Shown piece after piece: positions 34,287-46,198 of a stretch of DNA of 64,000 nucleotides. The translations under genes and the position numbers were made by a program. The DNA is from Niebla homalea. Lineage: Eukaryota > Ascomycota > Lecanoromycetes > Lecanorales > Ramalinaceae. The notes beneath the pieces were generated by a model. It was not told the DNA's origin and searched no databases. It worked only from the letters and a program-made list of their open reading frames with translations. Location: positions 496,001-560,000 of the forward strand of contig JAHGAU010000034.1 of NCBI GenBank assembly GCA_019925105.1, written 5' to 3'. Numbering within the stretch: position 1 is the first letter of the stretch; every line of letters starts with the position of its first letter.

Positions 34287-35222
34287 ATGACTGACTTCAC
34301 AGGCAACGTATCATTCTACCCATTCTCACCCAGTAAAATCCTCCCTGCCGTCTTCGGCGCCCTTAACTCCTTTCTCCTACTCACTCACGTCTTTCTCTCT
34401 TTCATCCGCTACAAATGGAACCACTTCGGCTTCATGATCACCTGGGCCTGCATAGTCTGGATTGCGGGGTTCATCTGCCGCGAGGTCTCTGTGTTTTACA
34501 GGGACGATATCAGCCTCTACATTATCCAGTACATTCTCATCCTTGCAGGGTCCGTCGTATACGCTGCGGCGGAGTATTTCATCCCAGGCCGTTTGTTGGC
34601 TTACCTGCCCTATCACACGCCGATCAACCCGGGGAGAGTGCTGTCCACCTTCCTCCTGCTGAGTGGGGCGGTCGAGGGGTTGACGGCGGGCGGTGCTTCC
34701 ACGCTGGCGAATAGTGCGGATGAGGGCAAGTCGGATTTGCGGAACAGCGGGTTGAGCCTCATCAAAGTGGCGCTGATCCTCCAGCTCGTCGTGGAAGGCT
34801 CGTTCCTCTCCATGTAAGTAGATTTTAGAGATGTGTTATCCAGTTTTATACACATCCCTGAAGTTTCGTATCGTATCAAGCGATGCGGACTCCACCTTTC
34901 ACCTGAAACAGCAATGCTGACTCCGGGTTCTGCCTAGGTGGAGCGCCGATGCCGCAAAGCCGGCCATTTCATCGCCAGGATTCGCACGGTCTGCTACGTG
35001 CTGTACGTCACCAGTTCCATGGTGCTGGGCCGCTGCATCTTCCGCGCTGTCCAAGGGTTCGAGGAAGCGGCGTGTCCTGTCGATAACCCGAGCTGCAGCG
35101 TGATCGACCATGCGGAATGGTTCCTGTGGGTTTTTGAGGTGGCCAACATCGCGGTGATTCTGGTGCTTTGCCCGCTGGGGAAGTATCTGCCGCGGGACGC
35201 CAAAATTATCTTGATCCAGTAG
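34287..35222 (+). CDS. RTA1-like seven-helix membrane protein (exon join unclear)
   Basis: The first block (34287-34813) encodes FYPFSPSKILPAVFGALNSF and several membrane helices (ITWACIVWIAGFICREVSVF, IIQYILILAGSVVYAAAEYF, then GRLLAYLP), hallmark of the fungal RTA1 family (lipid-translocating exporter-like, linked to resistance to 7-aminocholesterol and other toxic lipids). The second block (to 35222) has ERRCRKAGHFIARIRTVCYV, and the last helices (FLWVFEVANIAVILVLCPLG). A GTAAGT donor at 34814 and a CCTAG acceptor at 34935 look ideal but put the second block out of frame by one base. A farther acceptor (exon from 34979) restores frame but deletes the conserved RRC loop. So this is either a frameshifted gene or an alternatively spliced one. 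The intron holds a repeat also found in the promoter region. Confidence 0.75.
34888..34943 (+). repeat. 56-bp dispersed repeat, intron copy
   Basis: Second copy of the segment at 33768-33823, 1120 bp away in the same orientation. Spans the branch-like CTGAC, the CCTAG acceptor and the first coding bases after the RTA1 intron. Confidence 0.75.
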
Positions 35223-36122
35223 ATGGGTAGACGGAGCGTATTGGACCTGGATTCTCCAAGGCGATACAGAGGAATTATTTGGCTACTGTAGTTGATCCTT
35301 TTGATCGTGTGGGTATGATTAAGAAGAAGAACGGGGATAAGAAGGTAAATAACTTTTGGGAGAAGGACAACCCTGTCGCTGTTGTCAAGCGGACTTGAAT
35401 CTCCAACTCTTAGAATACTTTGACTATTGAGGGTTTCCCGTTCAAAAGCGTGCAGACTGCAGGTGTTTGCATCAGAGAGACTCGCATTCAAGTAAACGAG
35501 GATGAAATTATATGGCCAAACAACATCCAATGAAAGGCGATTCGGGAGTCAGATACCCTCCTCTCAATAATGCCCTTCGAATTTACATTCACGATGAAGC
35601 AAATTGAAAGAGAAATTCAAGCGCCAAGCCCTTTCTTTGGCTAGAAGATCTGTCGGGAGTTCTCCCTGGGGCATCAACGGCCTTCAGCTTTCTCGGTAAG
35701 TTATCCGCAAGCACGGACAAGGAAAATACACTCTCCCTTTGGGTGTCTCTTCAGAGTGTAAGCATCCAATGGATCGCATTCCTTCCAGATACCGTTCGAA
35801 GTTTCACTTAATGCTAGATTCCCCGCCTGAGCCTCCTCGTCATGCCCAGATGCCCGATGCGAGTAGGCTTGATGATCTTACTCATGGGAGCTGCTCTTTT
35901 GGGAAGGTGTTTGAGCAGTTGAGATTCGCTTTGCTTTCTTGCTCTCCGGTCACGTCACTGCGATTTTTGCTCTTCGTGGGTAATTCCAAGCTCGGCGCTC
36001 TTTGTTCCCTTTTTGATTCAGTCACCGTCACCAATACGTTTGTGTGATTCGCAGATCTCGAAGGCGCCTGGCTTGAGTAATACTCAAGACTGATTCAGAG
36101 CATACCTTTCTCCTTGAACAGG
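35223..36122. other. Intergenic, no gene seen
   Basis: 3' flank of the RTA1-type gene and promoter/leader of the hydrolase. Open frames lack domains. Confidence 0.45.
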
Positions 36123-37148
36123 ATGTCGGCAGACGCAGCTGGAAAGCTCAATCCGGATGGCATCCAAACAGCGGGAATTCGGATGATTCCCGTTGTGGGT
36201 GGGAAGTACAAAGTATGGACAAAGCGGATGGGACAGGGTAATTTGAAGCTATTGCTATTGCATGGGGGCCCAGGATTCAATCATGATTACTTGGAAGCAT
36301 TTGAATCATTCCTGCCCGAAGCGGGCATTGAGATGTACTACTACGATCAGCTCGGCTGCGGAAACTCGGACCAGCCTGACGATCCTTCCTTGTGGAATCT
36401 TGAGCGGTATCTGGAAGAAGTCGAAGAGATTCGTGGTGGATTGGGCTTGACCGATTTCGTGATGTTAGGTCATAGCTGGGGTGGCATCCTGGCCATTGAG
36501 TACGCTCTGAAGCACCAACACGATGGGCATCTGAAGGGTATCATCATCTCAAACATGGTCGCCGGCATCGACTCCTTTCTCGTCACGGCAAACAAGTGGA
36601 AACAAACCTTACCCGATCATCTTTTCAAAAAGGTTGAACAAATCGAGGAGGAGGAGGACTGGGAAAACCCCGAGTACGAACGCATCATGATGGAGGAGTT
36701 GTACACGAAAATGATCTGTCGATGCAAACCCTGGCCGGAACCTTGCACGCGATCATTTCGGGTAGCCAACATGAAGGTAAGTCAATCTCAGAGAGGTTAG
36801 AGCCAAATTTTTGCATGTCTCGGAAGTTCCGTGTCCTATGCAGCAATGCTTGCTCCTGACGCTGACTCGGCCTTTCAGATCTACATCCAGATGCAGGGGC
36901 ATTCGGAGTTTGTTGTCACTGGGAACTTGAAAGGCTGGGACTCGTGGGATCGATTGCATAAGATTGAGGTGAGAGCATTGTGTCTAGCGGCGAAGAATGA
37001 TGAGATGGACCCAGAGGACTGCAAAAAGATGGCCGCTCTCATGCCCAAGGGAGAGGTGGCTGTTTGTCCAGAGGGGAGTCATTTTGCCTTCTGGGATGAT
37101 CAGGAGATCTACTTCAAGCACCTCTTGGGCTTCTTGAAATCTTTCTAG
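36123..37148 (+). CDS. Proline-iminopeptidase-like alpha/beta hydrolase (S33 family)
   Basis: Two exons (36123-36776, 36879-37148), 307 aa, with a 102-nt intron (GTAAGT...TTTCAG). The start at 36123 (MSADAAGKLN) is the first ATG of the frame. Landmarks are the oxyanion-hole motif LLLLHGGPGFNHDYL (residues 43-56), DQLGCGNSDQP, the nucleophile elbow GHSWGG (Ser118), the acid in NDEMDPEDC and the catalytic His in GSHFAFWDD. These are the signatures of prolyl aminopeptidases, which release N-terminal proline from peptides, and of related fungal hydrolases. The cap domain is rich in acidic residues (KKVEQIEEEEDWENPEYERI). No signal peptide, so probably cytosolic. Amide versus ester substrate preference is not decidable here. 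Confidence 0.88.
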
Positions 37149-37936
37149 ACAATGCCACATGGATATCCACACCTCAGAAGCAGAGGCTGGATACACCCTG
37201 TCAATCTGCATGCTCCCACGACACCGACGAAAGCAGAGGAAATGCCTCCAAATCCTACTCAGCCAGACGAAACGTGGAATAGATGATACCTGTCATATGC
37301 GTGAGGACAATGAGTGTGGGGGCATATACTGTACGCATTGAGTGGTGATCTATGGATGATGAAGGAAGACAAAATCTATCTGCAAGAAATACCACGGTGT
37401 ACTGAGATAGATGTACGACTAGGTACTACCTAGACTGGCAACACCTGATGCAATATGCAACATCCAAGATATAAGTAAAATTGCACGAAATGATTCTGAA
37501 ATTTTCCAGTCTCAGGAATCGCTTCACATAATAACGTATGACGCTTTCGAAGTTGAGAAAAAGGAAGAGGTGGCTTGGAAAGGGGCACGGCCTCATGTGG
37601 TGGAAGGATCTCTCTCTCATCACTCCGAAGCGGGCATGCTCGAACCTGACTTTTTTCATTCTCACTCATTGGGCTCAACATACTCCCGGCATTAGCACTC
37701 CTTGCACGCTGCGATATCAATGAATGTTGGGAGCACTAGATTCTTTCCAAGCCACATCTGGCGTTTCGTAGCCATCGAGATTGGCTTGTCAGTCATGACG
37801 TCTTCTGCTGGTCCACCCTTATGCTGCGATTTGCGCTCCCTTGTCCCCCTTCTCAACGTCGCTTGTCTCGACCCGACCTGGATCTGGCTTTGGTCTACAT
37901 TTCTGAGGACGTTCATTGCATCGTTGTTGGATCGAA
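37149..37936. other. Intergenic, no gene seen
   Basis: Contains the 3' UTR of the hydrolase gene and the promoter of the cryptochrome gene. Long minus-strand frames here are shadows of the cryptochrome coding region. Confidence 0.5.
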
Positions 37937-39804
37937 ATGTCTCCACCTCGCGTTCTGATCTATCTCCTGCGTCGCGACCTCCGTCTTGCCGATAATCCCA
38001 TCCTCCACGAGATTTCACGAACTTTTCAGCAGTCACAGCAACCTTATACCTATGTCCTGCCCATTTATGTCTTCGCTGCCCAGCAGATTGAAGTCTCTGG
38101 CTTCCTGAACTCGCACTCGGAACAGTCCCCGTTCCCTGAAGCACGATCACAAACTGGAGGCTTTTGGAGATGTGGGCCTCACAGGGCCAAGTTCCTGGCC
38201 GAGAGCGTTTGGGACCTGAAGAAAAGCTTGGAGAAAGCAGGGAGTGGGTTGGAGATTCGTGTGGGGATGCAAGGTCAGATCGTGAAGGATTTGCTTCAAG
38301 CATTCGCGAAAGAAAAGGCTGAGGTGGTTGCTGTCTGGATGACGGATGAAGAGGGCGTGGAGGAGAAGCAGGAAGAGCGAGACGTCAGGCGCGCTGCACA
38401 AGATGCAGGCACCGATTTTAGATTATGGACGGATGAAAAGTACTATGTAGATGAGTAAGGACTCTTTGCTATCCTCTCATCCCCCAAGGCTGATCGTCAT
38501 ATAGTCGAGACATTCCCTTTCAAAACCCTCGCGACCTCCCCAATGTCTTCACATCCTATCGTAAGCAGGTCGAACCCATTCGAGAGACTCCAAGGCGCGT
38601 CCTACCGTCACCCTCGAAGCTACCGCCCCTTCCACCGTCAATCCCGCATCAGCCATCTCCATTCGTCATACCCTCCTCGCTTGAAGACATCATCTCTGCC
38701 CTTCAGAAGCCGCTTGAATCCTCCATGGGCCTCAAAAACGTCCCTGAGATGCCAAAAGATGCCGTTTCTGCTCATCCATTCCCTGGCGGTGAGACCACTG
38801 TGCACCACAGGGTCAGACACCTGATATGCAGCGGGCATATGACTACCTACAAAGACACGAGGAACGGAACAATAGGTCCGGACTTCAGCAGCAAGTTTTC
38901 GGCCTGGCTGGCTCTGGGCTGCATCACAGCACGGAGCATCCATCAATATCTGGTAGAATTTGAGGAGGGCAAGACAGACTTAGGCAAGGGCGTGCATGGT
39001 TACGCGAAAGGTGAGAACAAGGGTACAGCGGGCATGCGATTTGAGCTGCTCTGGAGAGACTACTTTCGCCTTGCGACACGCAAATTTGGGCCCCGCTTGT
39101 TCAGAATTGGTGGCTTCAAGAACGATACTAGTAGCTCATGGGGCTATCCACAAAAGAATCCAGCTTTGCAAGCGAAAGTCGGCAGGTGGCTGGAAGGCCG
39201 GACGGGCAACGGTTTCATCGATGCGTCTATGCGCGAGCTCTTCCTGACTGGATACACATCCAACCGGTTGAGGCAGAATGTAGCCTCATTCCTGGCGAAG
39301 CATATGGGCATTGACTGGCGTATCGGGGCGGAGTGGTACGAGTGCATGTTGGTGGATTACGACTTGAGCAGCAATTGGGGGAATTGGCAGTACAATGCGG
39401 GGGTGGGTAATGATCCGCGTGAAGCCAGGACGTTCAACCCTGTCAAGCAAGGCTTCGATTATGACCCGCATGGCGAATACGTCAAGATGTGGGTAGTTGA
39501 ATTAAGAGGCCTAGACGACCCACAGATCCTCTTCCAGCCATGGAAGTTGCCGGACGAAATGAAGAAGGAGCAAGGGCTGGCTGGCCTTGATTGGGTGGAG
39601 GATCCGTTGAAGAGGATTGAATACCACACCAGTAGGAATTCTGGAAGGGGAGGGCAAGGTGGTGGTAAGGGAGGGACAGCCGGCGGTAGCAGAGGTGGAG
39701 GAGCAAAGGGTGGTGGTTTCAACGGAAGAGGAAAAGGGTCCAAGTCGAGAGGGCAAGCAAGGAAGGGCATGGTCGATAAGGGCGGAGTGTTCGGGGCTGA
39801 CTGA
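37937..39804 (+). CDS. Cryptochrome DASH
   Basis: Two exons (37937-38454 and 38505-39804), 605 aa. The N-terminal photolyase alpha/beta domain opens MSPPRVLIYLLRRDLRLADN and includes GFWRCGPHRAKFLAESVWDL. The FAD-binding helical domain contains FSAWLALGCITARSIHQYL, FELLWRDYFRLATRKFG, then IDASMRELFLTGYTSNRLRQ and DYDLSSNWGNWQYNAGVGND, which together are typical of the DASH class rather than CPD or 6-4 photolyases. DASH proteins bind FAD and MTHF and repair CPDs in single-stranded DNA; in fungi they act as blue-light/UV-A responsive proteins. The last 60 or so residues are Gly-rich with RGG-like repeats (GRGGQGGGKGG and FNGRGKGSKSRG), a tail seen in fungal DASH proteins and suggestive of RNA binding. 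The 50-nt intron falls at VDD|RDIPFQNP. Confidence 0.94.
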
Positions 39805-40308
39805 AGTGTGATTGTGGTATCTCACGCCTTCTTCATCCGTCCTTCTTGATCTGAAGGCGGTGAAGAATGTGCCGTTCGTCGTCTACGGTCACCGACCATT
39901 GAAGCCAAACTCTTCCCCCCACCTCATTTGCGCAAAGCAGCATGAACATGAGCGACTTACATGGTCTATTATGTGCTTGCCCCGGCAATCCGAAGACACT
40001 TACTGTATGCAGACAGCTTATCATCGCATACAGAGATACAGAAGAGCGTGTGATGAAGAGAGGATGATGATTCGATGGCAAGAATATTAATCGCACAGAT
40101 ATCAGACCCGGACTCTTACCGAGCATGGGGAGCATGGATCCCCTATTGCCCTTGGCAGCGAATGACTGTCTCTATCGCATCTACGATAACACCCAGTCAA
40201 CCAAATCTATTCTGGATCCACACGTCGTATCGCAATCTGCCAACAAAGGGCTTCAGGCCCTCCGCCGAGTGCGTGCGGGTTCTTATCTCTCTTATTAAAG
40301 ATGCTGGC

Positions 40309-40316
40309 TATATAAG
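40309..40316 (+). promoter_or_regulatory. Orphan TATA box
   Basis: TATATAAG followed by GGGGG. A possible acceptor-like CACAG occurs at about 40390. No coding sequence could be assigned downstream. Confidence 0.35.
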
Positions 40317-43104
40317 GGGGCAGACTCACCCATAACTTTGTCAAATATTCTCCAAATCATTCTCCGCATCCTAGGTCAATATCATCACAGGACTGGACCC
40401 CCGAGGTCCAAGTCCCAACGCCGACCTGCTCCGTTGGACACCGATGCCCAGAACCAGTCATTTGGGCTGTCGCCCTTCGCTGCTTGATCGTGGCCGACTG
40501 AAGGATTCTCAGCCTGCGCTGATGCAGAGTTGCCCGTCACAATTGATGACGAATCACCGAATGATCAAAAACTACTGCTGTCCTTGCCATTATTGCCACT
40601 GTCATTCGTTACGAACTGCTCAAAGGCACTGGTCCCCCCGGCTCCGCTGGTCCGTTTTTGTCACCTTCTACGCCGTCCACCATGATCCGCCAGACCCTGT
40701 TCCAGGCCGTCTCTGCCTGCAAAACTACCGACAGACGTGGTGACGCAGTCAAGAAATGTTTCAGTCAAAGGATGACGGTATATTGCTCGTGCATGAGTGG
40801 GCTGATTCAGTCCCCAAGTATCATTGAGCTTGTATTATCGTTGTCTGCGGAATCTGCGCTCATGGTCTTTGCATGCAAGACCACATGCAGTTTTACCACG
40901 ATGAAAGACGCGCACACTCCTTTTCCCCCTTCTCTCGGATCTGACAGCGACGGCATGCTCAACTTGGATACACTTACACTAGCTGCTTGGTGAGTGGAAA
41001 AAATGGAAAGGATTTCCCCCCACGCTAAGGGCTTACGCTATTGAATGGTGGCGTTCGATCTGGGAGGAGCTTGAGCCAGCCTGGCCTGGGGATAAGACTG
41101 CTACAATTACCGGTAATACGTTGATAACTACCTATCAAGTACAGACCCTATGGGATACTAATGCGAAAAGAACCACCCCAACCTTGTGGCTACGACCGCC
41201 GCTGCTGCTTCTGCATTGCATCACCTGCATGCCTCATTCGACAGCTGTTTCTTGCCGCTGTCACTAGCGATGTGCCGCTTGGGCCAACCTGGCCCTTCTC
41301 TGCATCGGCCCGATCTCGCCTCGAGAGGGCCCACCAGACAGGCCCTTGAAATTTCCAAAGTCACGTTCGATGATCGGATTGCGTAATATGATCCAATGAC
41401 CATCTGGATATTTAAAATGGCACGATGTCATTTGAGCATCTGAAGTTGCGAACTTTGAATCACGAGCTAAAGCTGGATAGCTCGGAAAATCGCCCATGTC
41501 TGCAATGGAATGATACAGCCAACAGGAGCTACGCAAGATGCTATGGCTTCAGGGCGGAAATCTTGCGCTGCTGCTCTAAGAGGTTATCGTGGAGAACCCG
41601 ACGCATACCAATTGATTCATGCAGTTTTCTCAGCTGAGAAACGGGGAAAAGGTGTTCCCTAGACAGCAATATAAGATTTGCCTCGCTTTCCGAGAGCAAC
41701 CGCGACACACGGATGCGTTCAAGGATCGCTTCCAAGCTACCAGCCATCTTGAAGAGGTTACTCGGAGAAAACCGGAAGGTCTGATGCGGATTTCGAAGTA
41801 AGGTTACAATATCGGCTTTGGTTTGAACTTTGGAGGCATATGGTCCGATGTAAATGATGTGTGACAGAGTTCTGCAAGAGCAATGGCATGTCAATTGAGA
41901 TGTTCAAGAAGGATGCAGCAGGCACACGGGCTACCTCTGCCTTATTAAGTACCTAAGAAGCGCAGCCAGAAAGTCTGGAAGCTTGCAACGACCCATCGTG
42001 TTTCGCAAGTACTTGGGTTGTCTTGCCTTTGTCTCATCTAATCGCTGTCGGCGTGTCGCATATCAATCCAAGACGCACATACGACTTAAAATCGAGCTCG
42101 AGTCAGCCTACGGAATGACCGAGAGGGTAATTATTCATATACTAAGTGCTCACTCATTCTTGCACGCGCGCGCCTTCCACAGCATCAGATCACAGAGTTG
42201 TTCAAGTAGGCGATTGCTCTTGAGATGTGTTTACAAAATCATGCTTACACCACCTCACATTTCCTCATGCACGTACATGCACCCCACTTTAATGCTCCCG
42301 CGCCAACGCCAACCGTCAAGGGGGTTCGCACTAGAGCGGGGAATCATGCAAGTTCAATTGTGGAGTAGTAGTTGAATCACATTCTGGGTGCCAGATCCCT
42401 CTGCAGAACATGTGAATGCAAGCAAAAGTCGAAGTCTGAGGCAAGGCAAGCGTCATAATGAAGCAGAAATGTCGAGAGGCAAACAGGGTCCCAAGAGGAG
42501 GCGGAACCTTCCTATGATCAACAGAGGGTAAAATGCAGAATGACGAATGGCAGATCAATCTGGAGATTGAAGGCAATGACAATTGTAGATCCTGCCGCAC
42601 CCTCAACCCCAAATAGAAGAGCTCCAGACATTGCTGGACCAGAAACCTGGACGACTGGACGACGCACTTTTACCACATGTGCCTGCGCGGGACCTTCGGT
42701 TTGAGTATGGGAATTCGACGGCCCGCTGACATCAGAAAACACACAAGAAGAAGACCGTGATCCATGTCATTGCATATGTGTACCTTGCGATTTTAAGCAT
42801 GAACCAGGGAACATGGTGTGGTCCAATTTTCGAGATGGTGTTCAGCAACACTCACCAATCAAAGAAAATTGCATGATTTTCTCTCCGTATGTTGTACAAG
42901 TGCTGCTACCCCGTAGCGGGTGCCCCTAGGCCCTGATGAGGCCCAACTCCCAGTCTCCCCACCGTCCCACGGTCCCACCGGCTCCTTCTCCCAAGTCCCA
43001 GATCGCAATCCCGTCAAGCCCGTCACTTCACCCCACGTTTTCAGTGGATTCAAAACCCAGCTAGTGTACGGCCGGTCCTGTATGTTGTAACAATGCATTC
43101 TCCT

Positions 43105-43150
43105 GTGGGCTTCTGGTGGGCTTTTGGTGGGCTTCTGGTAGGCTGTGGTG
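43105..43150. repeat. 12-bp imperfect tandem repeat in the AreA upstream region
   Basis: GGGCTTYTGGTG units repeated three to four times with point changes, about 320-360 bp before the AreA start codon, likely in its promoter or 5' leader. Confidence 0.75.
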
Positions 43151-43466
43151 GGTCTTCGACCCCCAAACTTACTTACCTTTGGTGCCCCCGTGTGTTTTCT
43201 GTAATTCCGTCAAACCATCGAAATCGAACCCCAATCAATTTACTCTAGCGCATTCAACTCCAAATCGACTTTCTCCTCCAGACATCTCCCATCCACTCAC
43301 TTGCAGACTCACCTTGAACTCTGTATTCTCTTTTCACTCTTCTCTCTTCTCATTCCTTTCCTCCCGTCGACTGCGACCATTGCCGGTTGGCTTCCCAAGC
43401 TGTCTCGCCAATGACTTTGCATCTTGTATCTTGGAAGTACTTACCCCACCATCCCCTCGGCAAGCA

Positions 43467-46198
43467 ATGCGATCATCGGTAGTTGGGTCGGAACAACACC
43501 AACACCCTCTACCGGACCCACCCTATTATTCCCCCAACGTCAATCTGGATCTCTCACCTGAGAAGCAAAAGGCGCAAAAGGACGTCCTACAGAATGCCGT
43601 CTTTCCCAACTGGCGAGATGACACAGGCGGGGCCGATCTCGACAAGCCGGACCAAATGGAGAAGATGGATCCCTTAGGGACTCAGATGTGGAAATTGTAC
43701 AGCAAGCAGAAAAAGACCATGCCCAACTCGGAGCGCATGGAGAACCTGTCATGGAGGCTCATGTCGGTCAAGTTGAAGAACATGAAATCCGAGGCCGCGA
43801 CTCGGTGCGTATCTGCCCATCCTTTTGATGGTCTTGTCTCTCGAGTGAAAAGACTAATCCACTCTCCTCCGATCCAGTCAACAACCCACAAGCGCCCCCT
43901 CGGGCATTGCTCAATTACGAGAATCCACCAACCCCTCGTCGGCCGACCTCGATCCTGATGACATGAACATTGACGACTTCATTGAACCCAACTCTACCGC
44001 TACTCCAGCCAATCTCACCCCCTCCCCTCCTACCCCGCCTTCGAACACAACTGCTTCCGCCATACCGATTAAGCAAAGGAAGCATGTGCAGGAGCAGACC
44101 ATACACCCTCTTTTCCCCCCATCTGCTCCGTCTCATCCTTCCGAGGACCGGTCTCGCAACAAGGAATTCGATTATGTGCAGCGACGAGTGAGGAAGACGA
44201 GCATAGATGAAACCAAGGCAAGTGCTGGAGATGAAGGATCCCCGCCCACATGCAAAAGACTAACATGCTGCATCTCAGTCTCGAAAACGGCCTGCCGAGT
44301 TCTCCCCGCAAGTCCAAGCAACCGCTGCACCTGGCATCATGATCCCAAGTGACATGGATGCTGAATCTGGCTTCCAAGATTATTCCCTTGACCAACCCGG
44401 TCATCAGGCCTTTCCCATGCACGCCAATTCCTATCCTCACATTTCCTTCAACCTTGATGAATATGGAATGACCGAGGACCCCATCCTCAGCTCAGCGGGT
44501 CCCATGCAGTCCAATTTTACCTTCTCGCCGGTCTCATCCCCGGTCCACACTCATGGCTCCATGTATACCAAGAACATGGGCTATCCGATGAACACCTCCG
44601 AATATTACTCCCCTCCTGGATCAGCACACCCTTCAGCTGCTTCCACTCCACAGCCGCTCTACGACACTGATCCCATGAACTTTCCGCGCCACAACCTAGA
44701 CCTGCGTCAAGGCCGTCCAGTACAAACCATGCACTCCGGTCGGCCCTCAAATTTCAACAACACAATGCCGCAGTATCCTTCGTCATTCAACCCTACCAAT
44801 GAGGCGCTTTACCAGGCCGCCACCACGGGAGCGTCGGCTTCGTCGACCGGCTTTACAGCGGCAACGTACGCTATGCAGCACGTCAATCCTTCTCAGGTCT
44901 TACACCCACAATATTCGAGCACACAGGGCAGTAGTGTCAATCTGGGACGGCATGAGAACATGTTCGGACTTGGCGATGACTCGGACAATGAAGAGGAGGA
45001 ACAATCATCCTTTCCAGATGCACCAATGATGATGCACAGTGACTATTCGCCGTCGGAAGATCCTCCTTTTGACGTACGGCATAGCATGTCTTGGGATGGT
45101 AATATGAGTACCCAGCTCAACAATCTGGCAGCAAGATATCCAGGAGGACCTCCGAAGAAGCAGGTCACCATTGGTGGCGCCGAAATGGTATCTTCCCCTC
45201 AGGACTGGTCTGCAAACGCCACCTTGGCCCGAGCCCACGGGTCTACCAATTCCATCAGTGATATACGAAACCGCGCCGATGACCAAAGAAAGCAAAAGTT
45301 CCCACGCAACAGTTCGACTCCCAACGTCATGAACCTCGGCCGATCCATGCACACTCTTCCCCCATCAGGTCCCAACTCACCGTCCATGTCAGGTTTCAGC
45401 AGTACAGTCGCTTCTCGCCCTGGCAGTCCAGATGGGTCAAAGACAGGCGATAACAATGGGGTACCTACTACTTGCACCAACTGCTTCACGCAGACGACCC
45501 CCTTGTGGCGTCGCAACCCAGAAGGACATCCACTGTGTAATGCATGTGGACTGTTCCTCAAATTGCATGGTGTGGTCCGACCTCTGTCCCTCAAGACGGA
45601 TATTATCAAGAAGCGCAACCGAGGTAGTGGTCACCAGATGCCCGTCGGTGCAGCAGCTACAAGATCCTCGAAGAAAGCCAGCCGAAAGAATTCTGTCAGC
45701 CAAACGACAGCTATCACCCCCAATAGCAGAGGCCTTCAGGCTGACTCGGCCTCTCCACCCTCCGCCTACGGTTCCACCAACTCTGGATCGACTGCTGGCA
45801 GCACTCCAACGAGCTATGGGCCAAGTACCGGAATTGTCGGTAAGAGTGGTGTCGTTCCGATCGCCGCGGCTCCTCCCAAGCCTACTCCTCTCCCGAGTGC
45901 GCAAAGTAGACCGTCGACGACCGTCGTGCCCAAGCGGCAACGGAGGCATTCGAAGCCAAGCGGTACCAAAGCTGCAGACGTGAGTCTGGAAGCTGATATG
46001 CCTGACCTCGACCTTCCAAGAGTGAAGCCATCGTCTACAGTACCGAGAAACAGGGATACCGGAGCCCAACAGATAAACCCAGGCGGCATCGGTGCGATGG
46101 CGAGTATGATGAACGCGGAAGCCCAACAAGGCGCTGCCGCCGGTGGACCTGCCACCGGGGGCAGTCAAGAGTGGGAATGGCTCACGATGAGTTTATAA
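43467..46198 (+). CDS. areA: AreA/NUT1-type GATA transcription factor, global nitrogen regulator
   Basis: Three exons (43467-43804, 43878-44217, 44279-46198), 865 aa. N-terminal AreA blocks are visible: [28 protein letters not shown], then [53 protein letters not shown] and [11 protein letters not shown]. The single GATA zinc finger [20 protein letters not shown] followed by [20 protein letters not shown] starts at Cys625 (ligands in CX2CX17-18CX2C) and binds HGATAR sites. The C-terminus [12 protein letters not shown] is the conserved tail through which NmrA represses AreA in Aspergillus. The protein activates genes for secondary nitrogen sources when ammonium and glutamine are absent. The second intron is GC-AG (GCAAGT donor at 44218). 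Length is close to A. nidulans AreA. Confidence 0.96.

Larger units (their letters stand above)
39805..43466. other. 3.7-kb region without a defended gene
   Basis: Between cryptochrome DASH and AreA. A clear TATATAAG at 40309 is followed by frames of 60-110 codons that cannot be joined into a recognisable protein. A stop-free stretch near 40985-41200 includes EWWRSIWEELEPAWPGDK, but I could not find its start or partner exons. Right of 42.8 kb the sequence is C-rich and probably AreA promoter and long leader, with a 12-bp tandem repeat at 43105-43150. Confidence 0.4.

Noticed and set aside
37692..38303. Minus-strand open frame of about 200 codons
   Set aside because: It lies antisense to the first exon and promoter of cryptochrome DASH and has no domain; a shadow of codon bias on the other strand.
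45432..46168. Long frames in the other phases across the AreA coding region
   Set aside because: Shadows of AreA; the GATA finger and C-terminal tail fix the real frame.
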